A stretch of DNA of 64,000 bases from Vicia villosa (taxonomy: Eukaryota > Streptophyta > Magnoliopsida > Fabales > Fabaceae): NCBI RefSeq assembly GCF_029867415.1, contig NC_081185.1, positions 36,464,766 through 36,528,765 of the forward strand, in the 5' to 3' direction. Positions 35,959 to 52,296 of this stretch are shown here, one piece after another. The notes under the pieces are model-generated. The model was not told the DNA's origin, did no database searches, and worked only from the letters and a program-made list of their open reading frames with translations. The stretch's first letter is position 1, and each line of letters begins with the position of its first letter. The position numbers were made by a program, and so were the translations under genes.

Positions 35959-38916
35959 CAAGAAGTACAAGTGGGAAATGAAGTCCGCTCTAAGGTTGTT
36001 GGAACCAGATCGGTCGAACTTAACTTCACTTCCGGAAAAAAATTTACTCTTGTCAATGTGCTTCATGTCCCCGTCATGAATAGGAATCTTGTTAGTGGAG
36101 ATTTATTGGGAAAATCGGGTATTAAATCTGTTTATGAATCAGGCAAACTTATTTTGACCCGTAATGGAGTGTTTGTTGGAAAAGGATATTCCGCTGAGGG
36201 AATGATCAAATTATGTATTACCGACAATATTATTAATGAAATTTCTAATTCTGCTTACATGCTTGAGTCTATTTCTTTATGGCACAATAGATTAGCACAT
36301 TCTGGTATTAGTTCTATGAAGAGACTAATTAAATCTGAATTGATTTCATGCGATATAAATGAGTTCAAAAAATGTGAATTATGTGTCAAATCAAAAATGA
36401 TTAAGAAACCTTTCAAAAGTGTTGAAAGAAATACAAATCTACTTGATCTTGTACATTCATATTTGTGTGAATTTAATGTTAACACGCGGAGGAAATAGAT
36501 ACTTTATTACATTCATCGAAGATTCCTCTAGATACACTCATGTATATCTCTTAAAGCATAAAGATGATGCTTTTAATGCCTTTAAGATTTATAAACCAGA
36601 AGTGGAAAATCAATTAAGTAGAAGTATAAAAGTTCTTAGGAGTGATAGGGGCGGTGAATACTTTTCTACTGAATTTTATATGTTTTGTGAAGAACATGGC
36701 ATAATACATGAATGTTCGGCACCTCGCATACCGCAACAAAATGGAATGCCGAAAGAAAGAATCGAACATATCAAAAGATGATGAATGCCATGTTGATGCA
36801 TTCCTAACTACCTTTCAATTTATGGGGTGAGGCCCTACTATCCACTTGCCACATAATCAATAGAATTCCTTTAAAGAAAACCGATATTTCTCCATGTGAA
36901 GCATGGAAAGGAAGGGCGCCAAATATCAGTTACATTAAAGTGTGGGGGTGCGTGGCTTACTACAAAAACATGGATCCTAAGAGAACCAAGTTGGGTCCTC
37001 GAGGGATAAGATGTGCCTTTGTTGGATATGCACAAAATAGTAAGGCATATAGACTGTTAAATTTAGAGTCTAATGTAATTGTAGAATCCCGAGATGTGGA
37101 ATTCTTTGTAAATCTTATCACCAAGGATAAAGAATCAGAATCGGTCGTGAATAAAGAATCTTGTGAAGAATAATCTTCTCAAATTGTAGATATACAACCT
37201 GAAGGCACTCCTCGAGTCATTGAATCACAACCCGAGCCTAGGATAAGCAAGAGAGTCCAGAAAACAAGGAATCTAGGACCAGATGAAATCGGTCCTCAAT
37301 TTATCTCATATCATCTGGTTGAAGGAAATTGTAAGAATTTCGTTCAAAGTATTTCGGTCATTCTCCAAGTAGGGGATGATCCTAAAACATACAAGGAAGC
37401 AATAACTTCAAGGGACTCTTCCTTTTGGAAGGACGCTATCCAAGATGAAATGGATTCAATCGTGTCAAACCACACTTGGGAACTTGTTGACTTACCAAAT
37501 GGATCAAGGCCCATTGGATGCAAGTGGGTGTTTAAAAGAAAATACCATAGTGATGGTACTTTAAACACTTATAAGGCCAAACTAGTGGCAAAAAGATTTA
37601 GACAAAAGGAAGACATAGATTACTTTGACACCTATGCACCGGTAGTAAGGACAACCACAATTAGATTGTTGTTTTCCTTAGCTTCTTTGAATGACCTTAT
37701 AGTTCATCAGATGGATGTCAAAACAGCCTTCCTAAATGGAGATCTCGATGAGGAAATATACATGGAACAACCAGAAGACATGCTTCCTGGAAACGAACAA
37801 AAGATGTGTAAGCTTATCAAATCCTTATATGGCTTAAAACAAGCACCAAAACAATGGCATCAAAAGTTTGATTCTGTGATACTCTCTAATGGATTTATTC
37901 CTAATTCTTGTGACAAGTGTTTATACACAAAGGTGTGCAAAAACACTGTAATATTCCTTTGTCTCTATACCGATGACATGGTGATAATTAGTAATGATTT
38001 GAATGGAATTTTAGAAACAAAGAGGTTTCTAACTTCCACTTTCAAGATGAAAGATCTTGAACTTGTTGACACAATTCTAGGGATCAAAGTTAAGAGAAAT
38101 AGTGGGGGTTATGAACTTAGTCAAACACATTATATTAAGAAAATGCTTGATAAGTTCAAACACCTACAATTTAAGGAAGTAACCACTCCTTTTGATCATG
38201 TCGTCAAACTTCAAAAGAACAATGGAAGAGCAGTGGCTCAATTGGAATATGCAAATGCAATAGGGTGTCTCATGTACTTAATGAAATGTATCAGACCCGA
38301 TATATCATTTGCAGTTAGTAAAATGAGTAGATTTACCAGTAATCCAAGTACTAAACATCGGAAGGCAATCACGAGGATTTTTGGCTATCTATTGAAAACC
38401 AAAGATCTTGGCCTTCACTATGGTAGGTTCTCTGCCATACTAGAAGGATATACCGATGCGAGTTGGATATCTAATGTTGGAGATCATAAATATACAAATG
38501 GGTGGATATTTACACTAGCTGGATGAGCAATTTCTTGGAAGAACAAGAAACAAACATGCATTACTCTTTCGACCATGGAATTATAGTGTGTGGCTCTCGC
38601 TTCCGCTTGTCAATAAGCAGAATGGTTGAGGGATCTTATGTTGAAAGTTCCATTGGCTAAGGACAATGTCTCAAAGGTGATGATACACTGCGATAGCCAA
38701 GCCACTTTAGCAAGAGCGTTCAGCGAAGTGTATAATGGAAATTCCAGGCATATTGGACTTAGACATTCATTCATGAGAAAATTGATTAATGATGGAATCA
38801 TTTCATTCACCTATATACGGACAAGCTATAATTTGGCAGATCCGTTTACTAAGTCATTGGCCAGAGACTTAGTAAAAACAACCTCGAGAGGGATAGGGTT
38901 GAAACTCCTTAAATAA
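35959..38916 (+). pseudogene. copia pol: pre-integrase, integrase, RT, RNase H (frameshifted)
   Basis: Frame 1 (to 36498) gives the pre-integrase region with LWHNRLAHSG and CELCVKSKM, the HHCC zinc motif. A frameshift near 36470 moves integrase into another frame (to TGA at 36779), with LRSDRGGEY (second catalytic Asp) and APRIPQQNGMPKERIE (catalytic Glu region; Met-Pro replaces the usual Val-Ala). Near the first catalytic position the Asp-rich segment reads IEDSSR. Integrase C-terminus and RT return to frame 1 (36940-37173, 37450-38526): GCKWVFKRKY, HQMDVKTAFLNGDLDEEIYM, SLYGLKQAPKQW and YTDDMVI, with both RT Asp residues retained. RNase H continues after stops at 38524-38526 and about 38584, ending at 38916 with ADPFTKSLARD. 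Confidence 0.85.
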
Positions 38917-39459
38917 GAGTTCGGACAGCGGCAACAACCCAATCTTATGTTAACAGAACATTAACTTCAAGATTCAATGGGTAACAACAAGTCGTTAAAT
39001 TGGATGTAAGTCAGACATTTGGGTAACGATGTTGACTATTTTCAGTAGAGGGTTGAGGTTTTCAAAACCTCTTAATGAAGTTCATAAACGAAGAAACGTA
39101 TCTCATGGAAAAGGATACAACATGAACTTCACCTATGCAAATTTCGAGATGGTGCCATCTCAAGGTGAGAGTTGGAGTTTCTCTCATGAAAAATTCATGA
39201 AACGGGATAGCATATGGCCATAAATAAGTGCTAAGCGAGATATGTAGAGGAAGAACCTGTAAAGAGTATGTGTAAGGTAACACCGATCTAATCATATGGA
39301 TTAATGGTTTAAAAGTATTGCTACCTAATATTCCGATTAAATTTTGTGTTATGCTCACTAATGTTAAGTTTTAAATCGAAAGATACCTAACTATATTAAC
39401 ATTCTTTATATCTTTATTTCTAGAATGAGTTTTTTTCATTATTAGAACAAGTGGGGGAT
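38917..39459 (+). other. copia 3' untranslated region and polypurine tract
   Basis: No gene; ends with GTGGGGGAT at about 39451-39459 before the LTR. Confidence 0.6.
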
Positions 39460-39928
39460 TGTTGGAAATTATAAAATAATAATTACCATAGTATGTTCCA
39501 ATGTGACAAAAATGGGAATAGATTTTTGGTTGTTGCATAAATTTTGTTTTTTGAATTCAAATTTACAACACTTCATGAAGGGGTGCCTTGTGTCATTATA
39601 GATGAACCAATATATGGTGAAAAGGTGTTGTTTCATTAAGAGTTGCAAACTTATGAAACAACACATGCATGGCCTATAAATACACATTTATGAATCCAAA
39701 ATGAAATACACAAAAAATCATAAATCCTCTTCATCATTCCAGACACTCTTCCTTGCATTCAAGTTCTTCACCGGTCTTGTGCAGAATCGAGTAAGGCTGA
39801 CATTATCCTGGGTATTCTTGCTTTCCAAACTCTAAGACAATTAAGAGAGTGCTTGAAATACTTTTAAGGAAAGTGACTCCATTCACGATTCAGCCTGGAT
39901 CCTTTTGATCTTTCCAATATTTCTAACA
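39460..39928 (+). repeat. 3' LTR of the copia element
   Basis: TGTTGGAAATTA...TTTCTAACA followed by TTATT; TATA-like CCTATAAATACAC near 39673. Confidence 0.9.
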
Positions 39929-39939
39929 TTATTCTGTCT

Positions 39940-40799
39940 CTATACTGCATGATATATCGGTGGCTCTTATGGGTGCATGGCGCAACGGAGTTTGGTCGTG
40001 GGGGATTTCGGTATCACCCGAATCTGGCTGGACAGTGCGGACATAGCAGGCAATATGGTGCTGCTGCAGCATGCCGTGCAATCTATCACGCCTGCTATTG
40101 ACAACACTGATTCGGTGCAGTGGCTCACAGAAGCGGAAGGTATTTTCTCGGTTAAAAGTTGTGTAGCTATTGTCAATAGTGTGCCTATCCCTTTTGGCCC
40201 TTTTGGAAGATATGACACGGCGCTTAAAAGAGTTTGGAAGATGGAAGTCTTGATTAAGATAAAAGCCTTTGGTTGGAAATGTTTCATCAATAAACTTCCG
40301 ACGAGAGACGCGTTATCTTTAAGAGGTATTTTTCCTTCTTCCAACTCTTGCATTTTTTGTAGTGTGAATGGAGAAACTCCGCTTCATTCTCTTTTGCTAT
40401 GCCATATTTCGGTTTTAGTTTGGAAGGACATAGCCGAATGACTTGGTTTCGTTTATTATAAGGCGGAGGATTTTAAGACAAGCTTTTTGAAATGGTACAT
40501 GTTTGAAAAGATAGAGAATGTTAGAAAGGGAAAGGAAGGAGTGGTGTGGTTGACGGTTTGTTGGACTATTTCGACATAGTTTGGGGTGTGAAAGCGTTGG
40601 TTTGGAGATGGGCTTACGTGGTGAAAATTATCCAACTCAATTGTAATTTTTATGAATTTAGTAGAAATCCTCTTTTTTACTTGTCGTAGATCGCAATTGG
40701 CGTGTAATTTTCCTCTTGAGTTATAGCTCGAGTGTTTTTTGTATCAAGTTTTGAGAACTTGGGTTCTCCTATCAATATATTTCTTGCTTACAAAAAAAA
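39940..40799 (+). pseudogene. 3' end of an L1-type LINE (zf-RVT region of ORF2)
   Basis: Encodes, in broken frames, the C-terminal segment of plant LINE reverse transcriptases: FSVKSCVAIV, then a WKMEVLIKIKAFGWKCFINK stretch, LPTRDALSLRG and CIFCSVNGETPLHSLLLC, the zinc-binding zf-RVT region. Frames shift before 40100 and again after TGA near 40440 (LGFVYY continues). It ends in a short A-run (about 40792-40799), consistent with a LINE poly(A) tail. The 5' part of ORF2 is absent. The copia element sits immediately to its left. Confidence 0.7.
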
Positions 40800-41119
40800 T
40801 TCATCAACACCATTCCAAATTCACACCGACGAAAAAAAATATCAAATAATCTTTAAGATCCGGTAATTACACTTAGAAATACATCTTATACAAAAAAAAA
40901 TATCATAAATCCATCTTGATATTATCTTGATAATTACAATTAAAAAATATCAGAAATCCATCTTGAAATTATCTTGATAATTATAATTATTGTTCTTCTG
41001 GATCTTTTGATATTGTCTCTGGTTCTTAGAATTGTTAGATTAGTTAGTATGCACAAGAACTGTCCAGAGATGCATCTTCAGACAAATATTTTAACAAAAT
41101 AGAGTGGATCTCAGAATAA
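40800..41119. other. AT-rich non-coding with a short duplication
   Basis: ATCCATCTTG(A)(T/A)ATTATCTTGATAATTA occurs twice (about 40909 and 40957). No gene. Confidence 0.5.
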
Positions 41120-41226
41120 CGCATTCTAGTATGATATGCATTCGAAGATGCATCTCCACAAACATGAAGGACATTTTTGAATTTTTAACGATGGAGGATA
41201 CACATAAGGGTGAGAAGGGCAACCCT
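41120..41226 (-). repeat. Right inverted repeat of a possible DNA transposon
   Basis: Reverse complement resembles 31878-31985 (see there). The copia element and LINE fragment lie between the two arms. Confidence 0.4.
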
Positions 41227-41660
41227 CTTAGTAAAAAGGAAGAAAACAGTAGAGAGCAAATAATGGAGGTGATGAACAAATCCGTATCCGAAAACGTATT
41301 GCAGAAAATGATTGTTGTGCAATAGGTTCAGGTTCATCAACCTTTACAATTGCAGCATAAAATACATTTAGTGCTCAATAGTAAAATAAAGTTTGCCTTG
41401 ATCAATGGATTCATCAATGAAAAGAAATTTCATGTAATGCCCTCGATTTCCAAATAAATGGTATTAAGTTAAAGAGGGTAGTTTAGTTTAAATTTCTGAA
41501 TGATGATCATTTGTATTTTTCTTTTGTTTTTAGTACAACAATCCTGTATATGAACAATACAACTGAAGAATTGTAATCCAAAAAGTTGGATAGATACAAT
41601 ATTGCAGTTTGTAAATCGGTCTAAACCCGGTTGAAACCATTAACCACGAATTTGGTAATC

Positions 41661-45884
<4,224 letters not shown>

Positions 45885-45893
45885 ATATAATAA

Positions 45894-46082
45894 GGGTCAT
45901 GCTAACATGTGCCCTCCCTAAGGGCACATGTTAAGGACACTATAATTAGAAAAAGTTAAATGTAATTAAATGCAATAAAGTCATATTTAAAGTTTCAATA
46001 CATTGAATGCACGCGTTCCAAGAAAATATTTCTATAAATATCTCATTATCTTGTGCCTTTGGGGCACATGTTAGCTTTTCCC
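45894..46082. mobile_element. MITE with 9-bp target-site duplication (Mutator-like)
   Basis: A 189-bp element with terminal inverted repeats: GGGTCATGCTAACATGTGCCC at the left and GGGCACATGTTAGCTTTTCCC at the right (matching except for a few bases near the tip). Perfect 9-bp duplications ATATAATAA lie at 45885-45893 and 46083-46091. No coding capacity. The duplication length fits Mutator-like elements. It lies about 380 bp upstream of the MDAR4 start codon. Confidence 0.85.
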
Positions 46083-46091
46083 ATATAATAA

Positions 46092-49060
46092 ATACATGAC
46101 ATATGAAATTCTTTCATTATCCCTCTAATCACCAATTTGAGGGTGATATTCGGGGACATAACGGTAATTGGATCTCCTTTAATATTTTAATTAAAAATAT
46201 ATATTCCTTAATCATTGCATACCCTTTCAATTGTTCATTTTATTTTCCATCATTAATACTAACGTGAGGCCTTTGTATTGGAATTGTGCAAATCTTCTTG
46301 GATACAGCAAAACCTCCTCCACACTTTTTCTCTTTGTTTCTGAAAAACCCTTAAACTTTCTTTCACTGATCTATATATATTATGGCTTTTGATTTCAACC
46401 TGCAAACCCTAAATTACAAACCATTACATTTGGCTCATCTTCCTATTCTATTACCCCCATCGATTTTAACATGTCCCTTTCATTCCTTGATTTCATTCTC
46501 CACACATTGAAGGTTCGTCAAAATCCTGCATCTTCCATTCATAGTTTTTCTTTAATTTCTAAAATCATTATCAAGTTGCAAATCAAAAGGTATCTTCTTT
46601 TTTATTCGATAATAATAACAATCAATTATGTTATCAAACTACAAAATTCAATTGATAATTTTTTTCTTCAATTTTTCAACTTTAGGTTATCGTTCTTTAT
46701 CTAACCCCCAATTTTATCATTTCTTTGAACATGGTTGTGGATTCAACAATTTCGGTAAAGACGCAAAAGCACTTCAATTCATAGAATAAATGACTCAAAA
46801 GGCCGGTGTCCTTCAATAAAGGGTACTGGGTGAGATTTAAACTTTGCATTTTTGGATTTTTCAGATCTGAATTCTAAACTTTACATGCTTGCATTTTTTG
46901 ATTTTTTTTTTCAATTTTTCAGGTATATGCACGCTGTTAAAATATATATTGTATTGTTACATGTTGTTACAGTTTATTATTAATGTTGATCGTGTTTTCT
47001 GGATGGATTTGTGTTGCTGTCTTAATATTGGAGAGTTATTTTTCCAAGTTGCTGTCATGAATTTTAATCCAAAACTTTTATCAATATTATAGCAAGTCTG
47101 AATTACTTTAGGAAAATTTCCAGGTTTAATGTTCGATTTATTTTCGGTAAGATTTACTTTGTTTACTTTTTCATTTTCAATCTTTCTTTTCTCCTCCTTG
47201 AGATTCTTTGTTTTTTATTTGTCATTCGTTTTCTTTTCTTAGGTTTAATGCTTCAAATTAAGTTATGTTTGCTTATATGCAGTTTAAAAGGTTTTCACTT
47301 TGCTTAACAATTTTATAGATCGAAGAGATAGAGCACGGGGAAGACTGAAGATATTGTCTTATCTAAGATTTTTGAGTTCCCAAATTACTTATATTTTTCA
47401 ACATTGATTGTTACCCATATGTTTTTCCTCTGTAGACATTGTTTAAAAAAGTTATGATTATTTTTTAAGGAAAGAGTTGGACTTTATATAGTGGTGTTTG
47501 CTAAAGGTTTGATTATTTTTTTGACAGAAAATAATTTTTGAATCAGGAGGGGAGCATTGTGGTTTTTGTTTATATCACTCCAGATTGTTTTTTCCATTAC
47601 TCTGTTTGATATACACACAAGTAGAATGATTTAATTGTTTATTTATTTTTTTGGTGAGATATATGATTTTCACTACTATGTCATTCTATCTTTGTTGCTC
47701 TTTTTTATCTTATAATTTTTTGTATTGAAAATATTGGACTATTTAAGTTTTTTTTCATTTTTAATTTAATAAAGTCCTAATTTCCTGTTAATTACCTCCC
47801 TTTCCCAGTTCCGGCCGTTCCAATTCATTCTAAATAATTATATTGATATGTTGCTTACAAAGTTGGTTAAAGATATTTTGTTGATTTGGTATTACATTGA
47901 GATCTATGCAGTAATGCTATGGTACGGCTAGCCTAGGAAAAACGTGCCAGTCGTTTCTTTTGCATGCACTATTATTACTATTCATATGAAACAACTATTG
48001 CTTACAATTTCCAACACACATGTGTTACCCTTTAATCTACATATAACACTTAAGCCAAAAGATCTTGGTAAGAATAATTTCATAATTTCATCTATAATGC
48101 TATAAGTTCATTGGAAACTGCATGTAGTTTTGACTTTCATAATTGGATATGCATTACCTATAATACTTTAATAATTACAATTGATACACTCATTGTTGTT
48201 ATTCACGTGAAAAAAATATTAGTAAAAAAAAATGTTGAACTATTCCACTTCCAATGCATTTTTGGTGGCTCACCATCACGTTTCATGTGCATAAACCAAT
48301 TCCAACGCCATTTTGCTAATATGTTTTCAACACAACTCTCTAAATTACAAAACAACAAAATTTTGAGACCATGGTATAATCAAATCGATCATCATCAATA
48401 ATAATGATAACTAATGAATTATAAAATAATATTTGTAATTTGACATAATAACTTAATAGTATATATATGCAAATTAAAATCTGAACTTTTAGTAATTGTA
48501 ATTATAATTATAATTATAATATTTATTTAAGAAAAGAAAATATATTTATTTTTAACTATGACATTTACTATTATAATAACCTATGATACTCACAAAAAAT
48601 GAGAGCATTTATAATAAATCTATTAATTGATTGCTATAATAAATCAATTCATGCCCTTCAAAGGACCCAATAGAGGTAGGTATTAGTTGTAGGTGATAAT
48701 AATTAATCGTCTTTAATTCATTTTATAGATTCATTTTATAGGTAATTGTAGGTAATTATTAGTTGTATCAACAAAGCTAAATTCATTTTATAGAAAATTT
48801 TAAGAAAATATCATTGGGAATATGTAGTTTTAGGTGATAATAATTAATCAGTCTTTTTTAATATTTGCAATTGTTACTGTTTTTTAAGAAATTATTCATC
48901 TACTATTATAATAACTACTATCATAATATTATTTATCTATGTGATATGGGGCCAATAATGATATATTTATTTTGTATTAAATAGAGTGAGATCCTTTTGT
49001 GCCATATCTTTTTATTCCATTTGTTAATATAGTTTTTGTTTAATACTAATTATAAAATTA
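46092..49060. other. AT-rich intergenic sequence
   Basis: No supportable gene; short frames have no family features. TTTTTTTGACAGAAAATA at about 47516-47533 repeats the left end of the retroposon at 49076 and may be another insertion end. Confidence 0.4.
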
Positions 49061-49075
49061 TATTAGTCTACTTTT

Positions 49076-49651
49076 TTTTTGACAGAAAATAAATGATATT
49101 CATTCATTCAAATCGATAGAGTACATCATTGCAATACAAATTCAAAATCACCAAAAACAAAAAGGATGAATCTGCGAACAAATCCACAGCATCCATGTTA
49201 ATAGCATAAAACGGCAAATTGCATATGCCTACAAATATTAATGTATTGACTGTATTGAGATGTCCGAAATATTCATGCTTCCGGATCTGTAGCGTTGACG
49301 GCACCAAAGTCATTGATTGAATCTGCACTAGATCGAAACTAATATTTCAACCTGAAACAAATGAACACCGCACAAAAACGTAAAAACAAAATACCCGCAC
49401 AAAGACGAGAAATCAAAATACACCACAGAAATATGGGAAATCAAAACAAACAATGACCCACAAAATCACAAAAAGACAAAAAAAAAGGTGTGAAAATCAC
49501 TTATTTAAGTAATAGATAAACAAAAACGATTTGGAGGGATGATTTTGGATCAAAATTGATCCTAAATCACCCCCTCTTTGAGAGAGGGGAAGGAAAAAGA
49601 AGAAAAGTCACTTATTAAAAAGAAAAAATCTCCACCTCACCCATAAAATAT
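49076..49651 (-). mobile_element. Retroposon (SINE/LINE-like) with 15-bp target-site duplication
   Basis: Flanked by TATTAGTCTACTTTT at 49061-49075 and 49652-49666. The left end begins with a T-run (minus-strand poly(A)) followed by GACAGAAAATA. The 576-bp body has no gene and includes a small GATCAAAATTGATC palindrome (about 49549-49562). A long duplication plus poly(A) is the signature of target-primed reverse transcription. The family is not identified. Confidence 0.7.
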
Positions 49652-49666
49652 TATTAGTCTACTTTT

Positions 49667-51103
49667 AATATGGGTAATGGTAAATATATTTATTATAATA
49701 AATATATTTATTGTAATAAATTCATTATACCCATAATAAATTTATGGGTAATGGTAAATGAGACCTAAATAAACCAAATTTATCTTAAAAAATGATAAAA
49801 TAATCTATTTATGAAATAACCATCTTATTTGTAAAAAAAATATTCTAAAATATATATGAAAAGAGAGAGTCCATTTTTTAAAAACTTACTCTTTATTATA
49901 AAATAACTATCTTATTTGTAAAAAAATTAAGAGAAATAATTATTTAATATAATATTAAATAATTTTTTTAATTATAATATTCATTTCAATTACATAAATT
50001 TTATTTTTTTCCCGAATTCAATTACAAATAAAAATATACTATGTCAACTAATATATTACAGGTAAAATATAAACAAGCCTATAATATAAAATTTCTTAAA
50101 TTTTAAGATAGTATATTTATTTTCAAAGTAATCATTAAGAGGTAGTACCATAATTACCTATTATAAGTTTTACTAAAAAAAACCCTATTATACCTTTTAC
50201 TAAAAACCCTATTTTAATAATTTTATTTATTGCAGATCATTCATTAACGTATTGATAAAACCAAATTCATTATGACCTGCCTCCACAACTTCTTGGGAAA
50301 CCTATTCATTAACGTATTTATGTTCCAATTTTTTAATTTTTCTATTTACAATACTTCACTATTCTCTTTCATTGTGGTTCTATATATGCAATCATATTAA
50401 TCACCTTCCCTTCAATTGTTATTCAAAAATTGCTATACTCTTGCTTATCAAGCATCCATTGAATCAACCGATTATTATATGCAAGACAACCACGATTAAT
50501 AATTGTTTCGTTTGACCTACATTTATTTATTCACTACAGTTTGTCAGCTTTTTTATTATACTGTAGTTTATGATTTCTGTCTATAAAATTTAGTTTATGT
50601 TCCATATCAATTGGATAAGGAAAGTTTTATCGTCCAATATTAATCATTTAATTTTATTATTTTATCATAATCATTGTTGCTGTTTAATTTTTTTTTATTT
50701 GAAGTTATATCAATGAAATGAATATTTTTAATATTATTTATTTATTAACAAAATAACTAATTTTTTTCAATAAAATCTTAATCACCTTCTTTAATTAAAA
50801 TATATTTATCTCTACCTTCCATACAGTACCTTGAAGTACCTTAGTACCTTGAGATAATTGGAGACCTAGAAAATTATATAATCAAAATTATAGAATGAAT
50901 AAATTTTTATCGGCCAATATAATCATTTAATTTTATTATTTATTATAATCAATGTTGTTGTTTAATTTTTTTTATTTAAATGAATTATTTATTGATCAAT
51001 AAATCAAATAATTAAATAATTACCAAATAATTATATATTTTAATGAATTATTTATTGATCAATAAATCAAATAATTAACTTATTGTCAGAATTGCTTCAT
51101 TAA
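49667..51103. other. Very AT-rich intergenic sequence
   Basis: No gene. TTTATTGATCAATAAATCAAATAATTAA recurs as a direct repeat (about 50989 and 51051). Confidence 0.4.
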
Positions 51104-52264
51104 TCTAAACTACTAACAATAATACTATATAATAATACTAAATATAGTTTTATCTATAAACACTATTTATTTTTTTATGTTATTTTTAAAAATATATATA
51201 ATATATTAATTATAATTAAAGATACTATTAAAGTATAATAAAAGATATTAAAAACTCCAATTATCAAAAAAATGTTAGCAATTTTTTATGATAAAATTTA
51301 ACATTTATACAAAAAAAATTGCTATTAATATTTTTTTTTACAAAAAAAAACATGATACAATTATGATGTATAAATACATAAATTTCTTATGAAAAACATA
51401 CATTTTTCGATTGACCGAAACTACTTATAAAATTACATTTAACATCAGACAATTATGATTGATGAATACATAATTTCTTATATAAAAAAATTGTTATTCT
51501 TTTTGTATTTTATATACATTTTTAACTATCACTATATTATATTAATTTACTATTTATAATGATGAACCGTGTGAACGCACGGGTAAATGATTTCTTAATT
51601 ATTTTCTTTATTTTTCTACTAAAATATACATTTTTCGACGGGACAAAGCTACTTAATGTATATATATTTTATTTACATTTTTAACCGTCATTATATTATA
51701 TTTATTTACAACTGTGATAGATAAATACTTAATTATTTCTTTTATTTTTTCTATGTACATATTAACCTATAACTGATATTTTTGAAAAAATAAATCTATT
51801 AAATATATTGAAATTTTTATTTAAAATAAGTAAAAAGATTTCAAATGCTTATAATAAGATAGGGGTATGAGTGACAATAAACAAAATTTGGACAAAAAAT
51901 TTTGGTACCTGCTACCAAATCAAATAAATATAATCACATATATTATATTTATTTATTATTTATAATATTGTGCAATACGTGCGAACGCACGAGTAGATGA
52001 CTACTCACGATAGATTATAACTATATTGTATGATGTGTGCGAACGCACGGATAGATGACTACTTAATTATTTTATTTATTTTTTCTACTAAAGTATATAT
52101 TTCTAACTAGATTAAATTAATATTTATTTGACAATTATAATTTCAAATGTTTTTTATTTTTAATTTGTGTATCTTTTATATATATATTTATTAATCATCG
52201 TTATATATTTATTATTTATATCGACTTTGCGTGACCCGTGCGAATGCACGGGTCCTTTACTAGT
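51104..52264 (+). mobile_element. Helitron-like element (3' end firm, 5' end tentative)
   Basis: The 3' end has a GC hairpin ACCCGTGCGAATGCACGGGT (about 52233-52252), then CCTTTACTAGT ending at 52264 before a T, matching the Helitron CTRRT end. The candidate 5' end is TCTAAACTACTAAC at 51104 after an A. Three hairpin copies of similar sequence occur upstream (about 51566, 51979, 52037). Non-coding, so a non-autonomous copy. The 5' boundary is a guess. Confidence 0.5.
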
Positions 52265-52296
52265 TTGATAAAATGTAAAAAGTATTTAGATATACC

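Larger units (their letters stand above)
32329..39928 (+). mobile_element. Ty1/copia element, near-complete but inactivated
   Basis: LTRs of 474 and 469 bp, exact TTATT duplications at 32324-32328 and 39929-39933, and a polypurine tract GTGGGGGAT before the 3' LTR. It has gag-protease-integrase-RT-RNase H in copia order. Without the 2.1-kb solo LTR inserted at 33825 the element is about 5.47 kb, normal for a compact plant copia. No initiator-Met PBS is visible after the 5' LTR (the sequence is ATCTTAAAAGTA), which is odd. Several stops and a frameshift inactivate it. Confidence 0.9.

Noticed and set aside
39967..40353. Minus-strand 128-codon frame
   Set aside because: Opposite strand of the LINE zf-RVT segment, which has clear family motifs on the plus strand.
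46383..46704. Possible 5' UTR and start of a gene (ATGGCTTTTGATTTCAACC)
   Set aside because: The frame closes after about 45 codons, no plausible downstream exons or protein similarity were seen.
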